Below, piece by piece: positions 24,725-33,177 of a stretch of 64,000 nucleotides of DNA. Position 1 is the stretch's first letter; each line of letters begins with the position of its first letter. The stretch is from Gemmatimonadota bacterium (GTDB taxonomy: Bacteria > Latescibacterota > UBA2968 > UBA8231). The translations under genes were made by a program, and so were the position numbers. The notes beneath the pieces were generated by a model. That model worked only from the letters and a program-made list of their open reading frames with translations, did no database searches and was not told the origin of the DNA. Location: contig JABJJN010000008.1 of assembly GCA_018660835.1 (NCBI GenBank), positions 172,977 through 236,976 of the forward strand, written 5' to 3'.

Positions 24725-26020
24725 ATGGATGATGAGGGGCGGCGGATCCGAGTTCAAGGCTGCTGCGGATTGACCCTGGCGCTGCTGACGGCAGCGCTGA
24801 TGGCAGGTGGATGTGGTGATAGTGATAACGGTCGTCGCGCCGTAGACTCTGGTCTTGCCGGGTCTCACGGTAGTTGCCAGGAGTGCCATCTCGACGATGG
24901 TGCCCTGAAGCTTCTCGCACAAGAACCACAGGAGACGCCCGAAGACTCGGGCGAAGGGTGAGGCGGATCTGTGCCTCCGTTGGAGGCGTGGAAAAAGGTC
25001 CTTGTTGATTCAACATTCCTTGCCACGACACACGGACAGCGACGCTGTGTCGATTGCCATGGTGGCAATGCCGATACGGACGAGATGGTCTCAGCCCATG
25101 ATGGGTTGATCGCTGATCCCTCGGACGCTTGTGCGGACTGTCACATCTCGGAAGCGGCGCATTTCGAAGACTCCCAACACGCTCAGCTGCATGGTTATCG
25201 GAATCTGATTTCCGCACGTGCGGGCGTCGAGCAGATGACGCCCGACATGAATCAGATGTTCGAGGCCAATTGCAACACCTGTCACGTGACTTGTGGCCAG
25301 TGTCACATTTCCCGACCGCATTCCGTCGGCTCCGGCTTCGTTGCAGGTCATCAGATCATGCGACGGCCATCGATGGTGGAAAACTGCACAGCCTGTCATG
25401 GCAGTCGCATCGGCGCGGAGTTCCGCGGCGAAAACACCGCGATCCCCGCCGACACCCACTATCTGCAAGGGATGCAGTGCGTCGCCTGCCACGGCGCAGA
25501 TGAGATGCACGGGCATGGGCGGCAGGGCGACACACGCTATGAGGTCGACGTCGCACCCGCCTGTGAAGACTGTCACGAAACAGCATCGACCAATGCCTAC
25601 CACGAGCCCCACGGCGACAAGGTGCAGTGCCAGGTCTGCCACAGCACCACCTACAAGAACTGCTACAACTGCCATGTCGGAGAAGGGCTTGAACAACCCT
25701 CCGAAATGGACTTCAAGATCGGCCGTAATCCACTCAAGTCCGACACGCGGCCCTATGACTTTGTTGTCCTTCGACACATCCCTATCGCGCCAGATTCGTA
25801 CCGGGACTATGTCTCAGGTGCGCTCGTCGATTTCGCCACGATCCCCACGTGGAAGTACGCCACGCCTCACAATGTGCAGCGAAGGACTCCCCAGACAGCA
25901 GACTGTACGAGCTCGTGTCACGGGAATAAAGAGGTCTTCCTCACGGCAACCGATCTGGTCGGCCTGGCGCCCGAGGAAATCGCCGCGAATCAGGGTGTTG
26001 TAGTCGAGGTGATCCCATGA
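24725..26020 (+). CDS. extKL: Multihaem c-type cytochrome lipoprotein, probable selenoprotein (ExtKL-like; in-frame UGA at 24959)
   Basis: Read through the TGA at 24959-24961, the frame encodes about 431 residues. A signal ends in a lipobox (LMAGGC). One CxxCH motif precedes the UGA; after it come nine CxxCH and one CxxxCH motif (CTSSCH), eleven haem sites in all. The two halves are in the same frame, and the downstream part has no signal peptide of its own. The UGA follows SGEG and precedes GGSVPPLEAW. A SECIS-like hairpin begins six bases later. This matches what I recall of ExtKL, a multihaem cytochrome of selenite/tellurite-reduction ext clusters that is a selenoprotein in some lineages; the adjacent rhodanese lipoprotein supports it. 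Likely periplasmic or outer-membrane electron transfer. Alternatives: premature stop or sequencing error. Confidence 0.78.
24968..24992 (+). promoter_or_regulatory. Candidate bacterial SECIS element
   Basis: The stem has 11 pairs, including three G-U: the 5' arm is 24968-24978, the loop GUU is 24979-24981 and the 3' arm is 24982-24992. The upper six pairs are GCCTCC/GGAGGC. The loop begins 18 bases after the UGA, contains G first, and the structure is inside the coding frame, as in known bacterial SECIS elements. The surrounding frame remains open and haem-rich. Confidence 0.62.
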
Positions 26021-26055
26021 CCATGGAGATTTCTACTCTACACAAGGAGACCATC

Positions 26056-27054
26056 ATGCGAGCAATCGCGTTTGCAGTGGCAGTGACTATGACTGTATTC
26101 ATCAGCGGCTGTGGCGATGACGATGACGATGGCGTGAATGGCCCAGGGGCAAGCCTCGAGTTTGACGTCATCCAGGCCAATGTGGATGCCTACGTAGATA
26201 GCGACATCGGCCCCGTGACCACCGCGCAAGCACTGTTCGACAATCTCAACGATGGGAATGCGAGCAACAATCCGACGATCGTCAGCGTGCGCTCTGCCGC
26301 GCACTACGCTCTCGGCCACATCGAAGGAGCGATCAATATCCCCTGGCGGGCCATCGCCGAACCGGAAAACTTGGCGATGCTCTCCAAGGACGACGACATC
26401 GTCGTCTACTGCTATACCGGCCACACGGGGGGCGTCGCCACGACAGCCCTGCGTTCACTCGGCTACAAGGCGACGAACATGAAGTTCGGCATGGTCGCAT
26501 GGTCGAAAGATCCCACCGTGCGCGCCACGACGCCATTCACCGAGGCCACGGAGGCGCACGACTTCCCTGTGGAAGCGACGCCAAACGAGCCAGGTACGTA
26601 CGCGTTGGCAGATCCTGACTATACGAGTTCGAACGCCGAGGACGTCATCGTCATGGCGGCGATCGAGAACTACCTCGTGGACAGTGCACCGGTCATTAAG
26701 GCACAGGCGTTGTTTGATAATATCAATGATGGCAATGCCGCCAATGATCCCGTCGTCGTGAGCGTACGCGCTCCCGAGCACTATGCGGTGGGCCACATTC
26801 CTGGTGCGATCAACATCCCCTGGCGTCAGGTGACCAAGTCAGAGAATCTGGAAAAGTTGCCGACTGACAGACAGATCGTCGTCTACTGCTACACAGGACA
26901 CACGGGCGCCGTGGCAACGACTGCACTGAATCTGCTCGGGTATGATGCGGTGAATATGAAGTTTGGAATGGGCGCCTGGACCACGGACCCTGCCGTGCGT
27001 GTAGCTGCTCCATTCTCCGAGGACGCGGTGATGGGCTTCCCGGTCGTGCAGTAA
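26056..27054 (+). CDS. extH: Tandem-rhodanese lipoprotein (ExtH-like)
   Basis: A 332-residue protein from ATG at 26056, with AAGGAGA six bases upstream, which decides the start over ATG at 26017. The signal ends in the lipobox FISGC, followed by an Asp-rich linker. Two rhodanese domains (about 50-165 and 210-320) are near copies: both contain AQALFDN, GHI.GAINIPWR and the active-site loop CYTGHTG with its catalytic Cys. Rhodaneses bind persulfide or selenide sulfur-family groups. It lies 35 bases after the cytochrome and before a strong terminator, so the two form one unit. ExtH, a rhodanese-like protein of selenite/tellurite-reduction operons, is the closest known match by context. Confidence 0.82.
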   Translation: MRAIAFAVAVTMTVFISGCGDDDDDGVNGPGASLEFDVIQANVDAYVDSDIGPVTTAQALFDNLNDGNASNNPTIVSVRSAAHYALGHIEGAINIPWRAIAEPENLAMLSKDDDIVVYCYTGHTGGVATTALRSLGYKATNMKFGMVAWSKDPTVRATTPFTEATEAHDFPVEATPNEPGTYALADPDYTSSNAEDVIVMAAIENYLVDSAPVIKAQALFDNINDGNAANDPVVVSVRAPEHYAVGHIPGAINIPWRQVTKSENLEKLPTDRQIVVYCYTGHTGAVATTALNLLGYDAVNMKFGMGAWTTDPAVRVAAPFSEDAVMGFPVVQ

Positions 27055-27099
27055 TCACCGCCCAACCTCGAAACCGCAGGCGTCAGCTACGATGTCCGC

Positions 27100-27144
27100 G
27101 GGGGGACGCGTCACCCGCAACGGTGGCGCGCCCCTGTTTTTTTT
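27100..27144 (+). terminator. Rho-independent terminator after the rhodanese gene
   Basis: A GC-rich stem (GGGG, CGCG and CACC on the left arm; GGTG, CGCG and CCC on the right) with a 5-6 base loop is followed directly by eight T residues (27137-27144). It lies 45 bases after the rhodanese stop and closes the cytochrome/rhodanese unit. Confidence 0.78.
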
Positions 27145-27412
27145 GGCCGGGTCCCATCATCCGTTACGTCTCTCTGATCGCAAGTACCCTGCCAATACAT
27201 CGCATCTGGCCTTGCGCTAGAGCAAGTGTGTCATCCTCGACGCACCGGGTGATGCGGGTCCCATCATGGGGGAATCATGTCTCGCTTTCACCCTTATCAG
27301 AGGCACTGGCTGGCACCGCTCTCAGGGCACGAAGGAAGGAAGAGTCCGGGCACCGATTCTGCTCACTGTTCACTTGCAGGTGCTCGGATCGTCGCGAACT
27401 TGAGGAGAATGG
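27145..27412. other. Intergenic region with a 13-bp direct repeat
   Basis: With the terminator, the gap 27055-27412 holds no gene. The 13-mer CGGGTCCCATCAT occurs at 27148-27160 and again at 27255-27267. The second copy is followed by GGGG, so CCCATCATGGG is a near-palindrome. No confident promoter was seen, although the following gene must have one here. Confidence 0.5.
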
Positions 27413-29269
27413 ATGCACAGCGTGAGAAATTGGCGGGAACGCTACACGGACAAGACCAGAAGCGCCGAAGAGGCCGTCGGCGCCGCGCGAGCGGGGCACC
27501 GCGTGTTCATCGGCTCCGGCGCCGCCGAACCACAGACTCTCGTGGAAGCACTCTCGGAGCGTAAAGACATCAGTGACGCCGAGATCGTCCACATCCTCAC
27601 CCTCGGCGTGGCCACCTATGCCGAACCCCGGCTGGGGAATCGTTTCCGGCACAACGCCTATTTCATTGGTGCCAACGTGCGCGATGCCGTATCCGAAGGC
27701 CGAGCGGACTACACACCAATCTTCCTTTCCGAAATCCCTGCACTCTTCCGCGAAGAGCGGGTCCGAATCGATGTAGCACTGGTCGAGGTGAGTCCGCCGG
27801 ATGAACACGGCTACTGCAGTTATGGCGTCTCCACCGACATTGTCAAAGCGGCCACCGAGAGTGCGCGTGTCGTCGTGGCGGAAGTCAACGAACAGATGCC
27901 ACGCGCCCTGGGTGATTGCTTCGTGCACGTACGTGATATCGATGTATTGGTGCCGACGGATCGCCCCATCCTTGAAGCGCGACAGGGAGAGCCAGACGAA
28001 TTGTCGCAGAAGATTGCCCGCCACATTGCCAACCTCATCGAAGACGGCTCCACCTTGCAGATGGGCATCGGCACGATCCCGGATGCGGTCCTCCACTACC
28101 TGTCCGATTCGAAGGACCTGGGCATTCACACAGAGATGTTCAGCGACGGCATTATCCCCCTCGTGGAGAAGGGCGTCATCACCAACAGTGCCAAGACGCT
28201 TCACCGCGGCAAGATCGTCGCCAGCTTCGTCATGGGATCGCGAAAACTCTACGACTTCATCGACAACAATCCCCTCGTAGAATTTCACCCAACCGAATAC
28301 ACGAACGATCCCTTCATCATTGCCCAGAATGACAAGATGGTTGCTATCAATGCCGCCATCGAAGTGGATCTGACAGGACAGGTGTGTGCCGATTCATTGG
28401 GCACTCTGTTCTACAGCGGTATCGGCGGCCAGGTAGACTTCGTCCGTGGTGCCGCGCGCTCCCGTGGCGGCAAGCCGATCATCGCGCTACCCTCGACTGC
28501 CGTGAATGGCACGATCTCCCGCATCACGCCGAGTCTCAAGCCTGGCGCCGGTATCGTCACCAGCAGAGGCGACGTCCACTACGTGGTGACGGAGTATGGC
28601 ACGGCCTATCTGCACGGCAAGACCATGCGCGAGCGTGCCATGGCGTTGATTCAGATTGCCCACCCAAAATTTCGTCCCTGGCTGCTGGCTGAAGCCAAGA
28701 CGCGCAACCTCGTCTACGCCGACCAGATAGAGCAGCCGGTCCGGATGACCCTCTATCCAGACGATATCGAACAGTCGATCGAATTGAAGAACGGCGAACA
28801 GGCTTTTCTACGACCACTCAAGCTCACTGACGAACCTCTCGTGCGGGATCTGTTCTACCGACTGTCACCGGAGGCAATCCACTACCGATTCTTCCGCAGC
28901 ATCCATTCCATGCCACACACGCAGCTCCAGGATCTGATGACCATCGACTATGAGTCGGACATGGCGATGGTCGTGCTCACGGATCGAACCCAGGACGCTC
29001 GCATGCTCGCCATCGGCCATTACTTGAAGGACCAGCGAACGAATTTCGCTGAATCAGCCTTCCTTGTGCTGGATGAGTGGCAGAACCTGGGGATTGGTAC
29101 GAAGCTGATGGCCTCCCTGGCTGAGACCGCCCGGTGCCATGGGGTCGTAGGCTTTACTGCAGAGGTATTGGCTGACAACCTGGGGATGCTGCGTGTCTTC
29201 CATAAGTGTGGCTACGCCGTTGAGAGCACGCTGGCAGATGGGGTCCACTCCCTGCGGATCTCATTCTGA
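27413..29269 (+). CDS. Acetyl-CoA hydrolase/4-hydroxybutyrate-type CoA-transferase fused to GNAT domain
   Basis: A 618-residue protein. Residues 1-450 are the two-part CoA-transferase fold with a probable catalytic Glu in HTEMFSDG (E241) and the glycine-rich YSGIGGQVDF. Residues 465-618 form a GNAT acetyltransferase domain (motif QNLGIGTKLM). Such fusions are known in acetate and CoA metabolism; the GNAT part may acetylate a protein or regulate the transferase. GAGGAG lies six bases before the ATG. It is cytoplasmic and apparently a single-gene unit. The acceptor/donor pair is not predictable. Confidence 0.87.
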   Translation: MHSVRNWRERYTDKTRSAEEAVGAARAGHRVFIGSGAAEPQTLVEALSERKDISDAEIVHILTLGVATYAEPRLGNRFRHNAYFIGANVRDAVSEGRADYTPIFLSEIPALFREERVRIDVALVEVSPPDEHGYCSYGVSTDIVKAATESARVVVAEVNEQMPRALGDCFVHVRDIDVLVPTDRPILEARQGEPDELSQKIARHIANLIEDGSTLQMGIGTIPDAVLHYLSDSKDLGIHTEMFSDGIIPLVEKGVITNSAKTLHRGKIVASFVMGSRKLYDFIDNNPLVEFHPTEYTNDPFIIAQNDKMVAINAAIEVDLTGQVCADSLGTLFYSGIGGQVDFVRGAARSRGGKPIIALPSTAVNGTISRITPSLKPGAGIVTSRGDVHYVVTEYGTAYLHGKTMRERAMALIQIAHPKFRPWLLAEAKTRNLVYADQIEQPVRMTLYPDDIEQSIELKNGEQAFLRPLKLTDEPLVRDLFYRLSPEAIHYRFFRSIHSMPHTQLQDLMTIDYESDMAMVVLTDRTQDARMLAIGHYLKDQRTNFAESAFLVLDEWQNLGIGTKLMASLAETARCHGVVGFTAEVLADNLGMLRVFHKCGYAVESTLADGVHSLRISF

Positions 29270-29278
29270 ACACTTGAC

Positions 29279-29364
29279 CATCGCGGCGACACTTGCCCTG
29301 TGCCTATCCTGCACACGATACTGGGCCCTGTAATTTCATCCACGCGCTTGAACCTGTCGCGATG
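29279..29364 (+). other. Possible structured 5' leader of the antiporter gene
   Basis: An outer pairing joins CATCGCG..GACA (29279-29292) with TGTCGCGATG (29355-29364), leaving a two-base bulge. It encloses a perfect 5-bp hairpin TGTGC/GCACA with a 7-base loop (29299-29315). It ends 34 bases before the ATG of the KefB-like gene. It matches no riboswitch I can name, and compensatory variation cannot be tested here. Confidence 0.3.
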
Positions 29365-29398
29365 ATTTCTCTGACACTCTAGCAGTGAAAACGATTCT

Positions 29399-31966
29399 AT
29401 GCATGATATCGCCCTCGATCTGCTGATTCTTCTCGGCGGCATTTGGCTCGTCGCTATCACGTTGCGTCCCCTCGGACTACCGACAGTGATGGGCGAGCTG
29501 ATCGTCGGTGTTGTTGTGGGACCTGCCGTGTTGGGTTTGATCCAACCCGACGACGCGATCAAGCTGCTGGCGGAAATCGGCATCTTCTTTCTGATGTTCC
29601 ATGCTGGCATCGAAACCCAGCCAAATGAATTCTTCGATGCCGTGAAGCGCTCCATGGGTGTCGCCATCGTCGGCGCCATCGTGCCTTTCAGTGTGAGTTT
29701 TGGTCTTGCCCTGATGATTGGCCTGGATGTGATCGGCGCCACCTTCGTCGGCCTGACGATGACGGCCACTGCCGTCGTGATCACTCTCAAGAGTCTGAAA
29801 GATCTCGATCTGGCCAACACGCGAGTGGCACGGATCATTATTGCCAGTTGTGTGATCGATGACCTGCTCACCCTCATCTTTTTTGGCCTGCTTGTTGGTG
29901 TTCTTACGGGCGGAGAATTCGAACCGATCAACATTGCCATTACTCTTGGCAAAGTCATCGGTTTTTTCGCTGTCTGTTTGTCGTTGGCATTGTTTGTGTA
30001 TCCACGTCTCAGTCTGCCTTTTCGCTCAGAGGGGGGCAAGGGCTTCACCTTCGTTTTGTGCACCGCCTTGGCCGCCGGGCTTTTTGCCGAGGCGATCGGT
30101 CTGCACATGATCCTCGGTGCCTATCTGGCCGGTCTGTTTTTCGAGGAGAAGGTCGCGCATCCGAATCTCGTCAAGGTCGTAACGGACCGAGCCTATGGGA
30201 TCGCGTATTCCTTTCTTGGTCCCATTTTTTTCATCTCACTGGGATTTTCGATCACCTTCGATATCACAGCAGCTCAGGTCGGTCTCGTCCTGCTTCTGAC
30301 AACAATTGTCATTGTTGGTCAGATCGCCAGTGCGGGCAGCATGGCCTTGCGCATGGGATTGCCTAAATGGGAAGCCCTGACCGTCGGTGTCGGCATGTGC
30401 GGCCGCGCCGAAATGGCTTTCATCCTCGCGTCACTCGCATTGAGTCAAGGTGCCTTTGATCAGACGATCTTCACGATGCTGATCATGACAACCTTCCTCC
30501 TCAATCTGTTTACGCCGCTGGCTCTGAAGGGCTGCGCCATGCTCTTGCAGGGTCGTGCGGCGCGACAGGAAGGCGCCACCCGCGGCGTTGTTCAGATAGA
30601 CAAGTTCAACGCCCCTCTCGTCGAGGAACGCTTTGAGGGTCAATTGCCACGTACGCTTCCTGATGTCGAGGAAGGTGTCGTCATCTACGGCTATGGGCCC
30701 GAGGTGGACTCCTTCATGCGGGAACTGGAGGACCACGAATTGCCGTGGGTCGTGATCGAGGAAGATGAAGCCGTTGCGCGGCGACTGCATGCACATGGCC
30801 AGCATGTGGTGCATGCTACCCTGGCCGATGAAGATCTTGATTTGCGACAGCTGGCCGGCGCTCGCGCCCTTGTGGCCAATGGCCCCGATGAGGGAAACGC
30901 CCTGTTTGCTCTGGGTGCTCGAGAACAGGGATTTTCTGGTCCCATTGTGGCGATGGTCAAACAGCCAACACACCGAGAACCGATGATGCTCGCCGGTGCG
31001 ACGGCCGCTTTCACACCCAATCATGTCCTGGCTGCGGTCATCGCCGTACGCGCCAGTGCCCGAATCGGTCCCCGTGTCGCCGGCATTCAACCTCTGCATC
31101 AATTGTTGGAGGTCGCCGAGATCCGAGTACACGAGGGCAGCCCTCTCGCCCATAGCTCATTGGCAGAGACGAAATTGCGAACGGTGACAGGTGCGCACAT
31201 TGTCAGCCAGTGGCGCGACGGCGAGCTGCGCTCTCCCCCTGGCCCACAGGATGAGTTGAAACCTGGCATGTTGCTCGTCGCGGCAGGATCCCCTGAGAGC
31301 ATCCGTCGGCTCAATGACATCGTCCGACCCATCACCCAGCATGGTCCCCTCGTGTTGGTGGGCTCCGGCGATGTCGGCGAGAAGCTGGCTGAGATTCTTG
31401 GAAGCGCCGGCGAGGAAACATGCGTGATCGGTTCTGAAGCAGATCCCCACGTCGATATCGTCGCCGATGTGCTGGACCCTGTTGCCTTGGATTCCACACC
31501 GGTGAAAACGGCGCGAGCCGTGATCCTTGCCTTCGACGCCGACAGTACCACACTGCTGGCCACGACGGTCATGCGCGCCTACGCCCCCGATGTGCCGATC
31601 ATCGCCAGTGTATCCCTCGTAGAGAATGTGGGTCGCATTCAACAGGCGGGAGCGGACTTCGCCTTGTCCGTCAGCCAGGTGGCCGGCCAGATCCTCGCCC
31701 ATCACGTGCTCGGCGAGACGGTTTCACACCAACCCCGGATCAAATTGCTGAAGGTGCAACCAGGTGGCCTGGTGGGTAGTAACCCCATCGAGGCACAGAT
31801 GCGTGAACGCACGGGCTGTTCCGTCGTCGCCATCGAACGAGCTGGCGAGATCATGATGGACATTCCACCCACCTTCTCGCTCGTCGAAGAGGATGCGATG
31901 TATCTGTGCGGCACGGCGGACGCCTTCAACCGCCTGTTCGATCAGTATCCCGTGCCGAGAAGCTAA
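29399..31966 (+). CDS. KefB-type monovalent cation:proton antiporter (CPA2) with two RCK/TrkA modules
   Basis: An 855-residue inner-membrane transporter. The first 385 residues are a 12-13-segment exchanger domain. From about 420 a TrkA-N-like Rossmann domain (VVIYGYGPEVDSF) and a TrkA-C domain follow. A second Rossmann domain begins near 645 (LVLVGSGDVGEKLAEILGS) and is followed by another TrkA-C. Such doubled cytoplasmic modules gate K+/H+ or Na+/H+ exchange by binding nucleotides or dinucleotides. It is longer than KefB/KefC of E. coli (about 600) because of the second module. The CPBP protease gene follows 21 bases later. Confidence 0.9.
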   Translation: MHDIALDLLILLGGIWLVAITLRPLGLPTVMGELIVGVVVGPAVLGLIQPDDAIKLLAEIGIFFLMFHAGIETQPNEFFDAVKRSMGVAIVGAIVPFSVSFGLALMIGLDVIGATFVGLTMTATAVVITLKSLKDLDLANTRVARIIIASCVIDDLLTLIFFGLLVGVLTGGEFEPINIAITLGKVIGFFAVCLSLALFVYPRLSLPFRSEGGKGFTFVLCTALAAGLFAEAIGLHMILGAYLAGLFFEEKVAHPNLVKVVTDRAYGIAYSFLGPIFFISLGFSITFDITAAQVGLVLLLTTIVIVGQIASAGSMALRMGLPKWEALTVGVGMCGRAEMAFILASLALSQGAFDQTIFTMLIMTTFLLNLFTPLALKGCAMLLQGRAARQEGATRGVVQIDKFNAPLVEERFEGQLPRTLPDVEEGVVIYGYGPEVDSFMRELEDHELPWVVIEEDEAVARRLHAHGQHVVHATLADEDLDLRQLAGARALVANGPDEGNALFALGAREQGFSGPIVAMVKQPTHREPMMLAGATAAFTPNHVLAAVIAVRASARIGPRVAGIQPLHQLLEVAEIRVHEGSPLAHSSLAETKLRTVTGAHIVSQWRDGELRSPPGPQDELKPGMLLVAAGSPESIRRLNDIVRPITQHGPLVLVGSGDVGEKLAEILGSAGEETCVIGSEADPHVDIVADVLDPVALDSTPVKTARAVILAFDADSTTLLATTVMRAYAPDVPIIASVSLVENVGRIQQAGADFALSVSQVAGQILAHHVLGETVSHQPRIKLLKVQPGGLVGSNPIEAQMRERTGCSVVAIERAGEIMMDIPPTFSLVEEDAMYLCGTADAFNRLFDQYPVPRS

Positions 31967-31987
31967 CATGGCTATGTCCAAGGGCCG

Positions 31988-32650
31988 ATGACGGCCAACA
32001 ACCCGCTCGCCGAAGCGGGCACGACGCTGATCTTTGCTGTCGCGCTCGTCGTCGAAGGCGCACTGTTTGTGGTGGCCATGATTCTGGGCGCCCTGTTCGA
32101 TGCGCCACCTATGGCGACATGGGCCGGTGCCGATGCGACCTCTGCTGCCTGGGGTCTGGCGGCGAGTCTGCCACCGGCGCTGACCATCATGTGGGCCCTG
32201 CATCAACGTGCGGACTTCGCCTGGCGCTTGCTCGAACAAGCGGAAGAATCAGTCGGGGCGTTGCTGCGCCTGGCACCCTGGCAATTGGCCATCGTTTCGA
32301 TGATGGCCGGATTGACGGAAGAAGCTCTTTTTCGCGGTGTGCTGCAGATAGCCGCCACCGGCACACTCGCCGCATGGCTGGACGGTGCCATGGCACAGAT
32401 CTATGGCATCGGCGTCGGCGCCCTGCTGTTCGGACTCGCCCACCCCATCAGTCGCACTTACGTGGTGTTCGCTGTCCTCTTTGGTAGCTGGATGGGTGTC
32501 CTGCTACTGCTGACTGGCAATCTGTTGGCGCCGATCGTCGCCCATGCAGCTTACGATTTCATCCTTCTGCTGTACATCAGATGGGCCTGGCAGGATCGTC
32601 CAGGTCATGGGGCGGAATTGCCCGTCGCCGAGGCAGACGAATTGGCCTAG
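31988..32650 (+). CDS. CPBP-family intramembrane metalloprotease
   Basis: A 220-residue polytopic membrane protein with the three CPBP/Abi signatures: EEALFR (E111, E112, R116), FGLAHP (H152) and HAAYD (H186, D190). These residues form the metalloprotease site inside the membrane. Relatives process prenylated or bacteriocin-type peptides or act in immunity. The ATG lies 21 bases after the antiporter stop, so the pair is probably co-transcribed. The substrate is unknown. Confidence 0.88.
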   Translation: MTANNPLAEAGTTLIFAVALVVEGALFVVAMILGALFDAPPMATWAGADATSAAWGLAASLPPALTIMWALHQRADFAWRLLEQAEESVGALLRLAPWQLAIVSMMAGLTEEALFRGVLQIAATGTLAAWLDGAMAQIYGIGVGALLFGLAHPISRTYVVFAVLFGSWMGVLLLLTGNLLAPIVAHAAYDFILLLYIRWAWQDRPGHGAELPVAEADELA

Positions 32651-32686
32651 CCTGCGAACGATTCCGGACGACGAACGATCCGCCGC

Positions 32687-33127
32687 TTACTGCAACCACC
32701 CTTTAGCGATCGCCGCTCTGCAGAGCACGATCATGGCCGCACCCAGCACGATCGCCACCAGCGGCATCACGACGGCCGATGACCCCATCAGACTAACCGC
32801 ATCGCTCATGAACCAGATGTGCGTCGTCTGACTGAGCACGCCGAGGATGCTGGCAATAAACAGGGGCAGGGCCCACTTCCTCCTGATCAGCAGACAGATG
32901 CAGCCGAGTGTTCCACCGAAGACCTCGAAGGCAAACACGAAGTTCACCCAACTTGGGATGCCCGCCAGATGCTGGCGCTGCACCTGGGGCATGGCCTGAA
33001 GCAATTCATCCGTTATGAAGACACGCATGAAAAAGGCAGATGTGTCCATCAGATACCACAGAAGGGCAATGACAGAAACCACCCGAAACCAGACAGGTAC
33101 GGACAGGTCAGCTGTTTCTTCAGTCAT
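32687..33127 (-). CDS. Small four-segment membrane protein of unknown function
   Basis: A 146-residue protein with about four hydrophobic segments (about 15-35, 60-82, 88-108, 115-138) and a short polar N terminus. The beginning (VPVWFRVVSVIALLWYLMD) resembles a small family of uncharacterised membrane proteins. It is downstream of the PHP phosphatase by 50 bases on the same strand and convergent with the CPBP gene. No function can be assigned. Confidence 0.75.
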   Translation of the reverse strand: MTEETADLSVPVWFRVVSVIALLWYLMDTSAFFMRVFITDELLQAMPQVQRQHLAGIPSWVNFVFAFEVFGGTLGCICLLIRRKWALPLFIASILGVLSQTTHIWFMSDAVSLMGSSAVVMPLVAIVLGAAMIVLCRAAIAKGWLQ

Positions 33128-33177
33128 GGGGATGCCTCAGAAAAATGGTTGGCAGAGTGAGTGCTTTGACCGTGACG

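Noticed and set aside
24698-24961. Reading the cytochrome N terminus as a separate 87-residue protein ending at the UGA
   Set aside because: The frame continues without another stop, the second part has no signal peptide, and haem motifs span both. Readthrough is the simpler explanation, though not proven.
24959-24961. UGA decoded as tryptophan or a changed genetic code
   Set aside because: Many other genes in the window end in TGA with sensible C termini and coupled starts, so UGA is used as stop here.
24585-25217. A 210-residue open frame opposite the cytochrome gene
   Set aside because: It is antisense to the haem-rich gene; its His/Arg/Ser-rich composition reflects the opposite strand of CxxCH codons.
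29212-30108. A 298-residue open frame on the minus strand inside the antiporter gene
   Set aside because: It overlaps a well-supported KefB-like gene and has the Arg/Ser/Pro/Thr-rich composition of an antisense frame.
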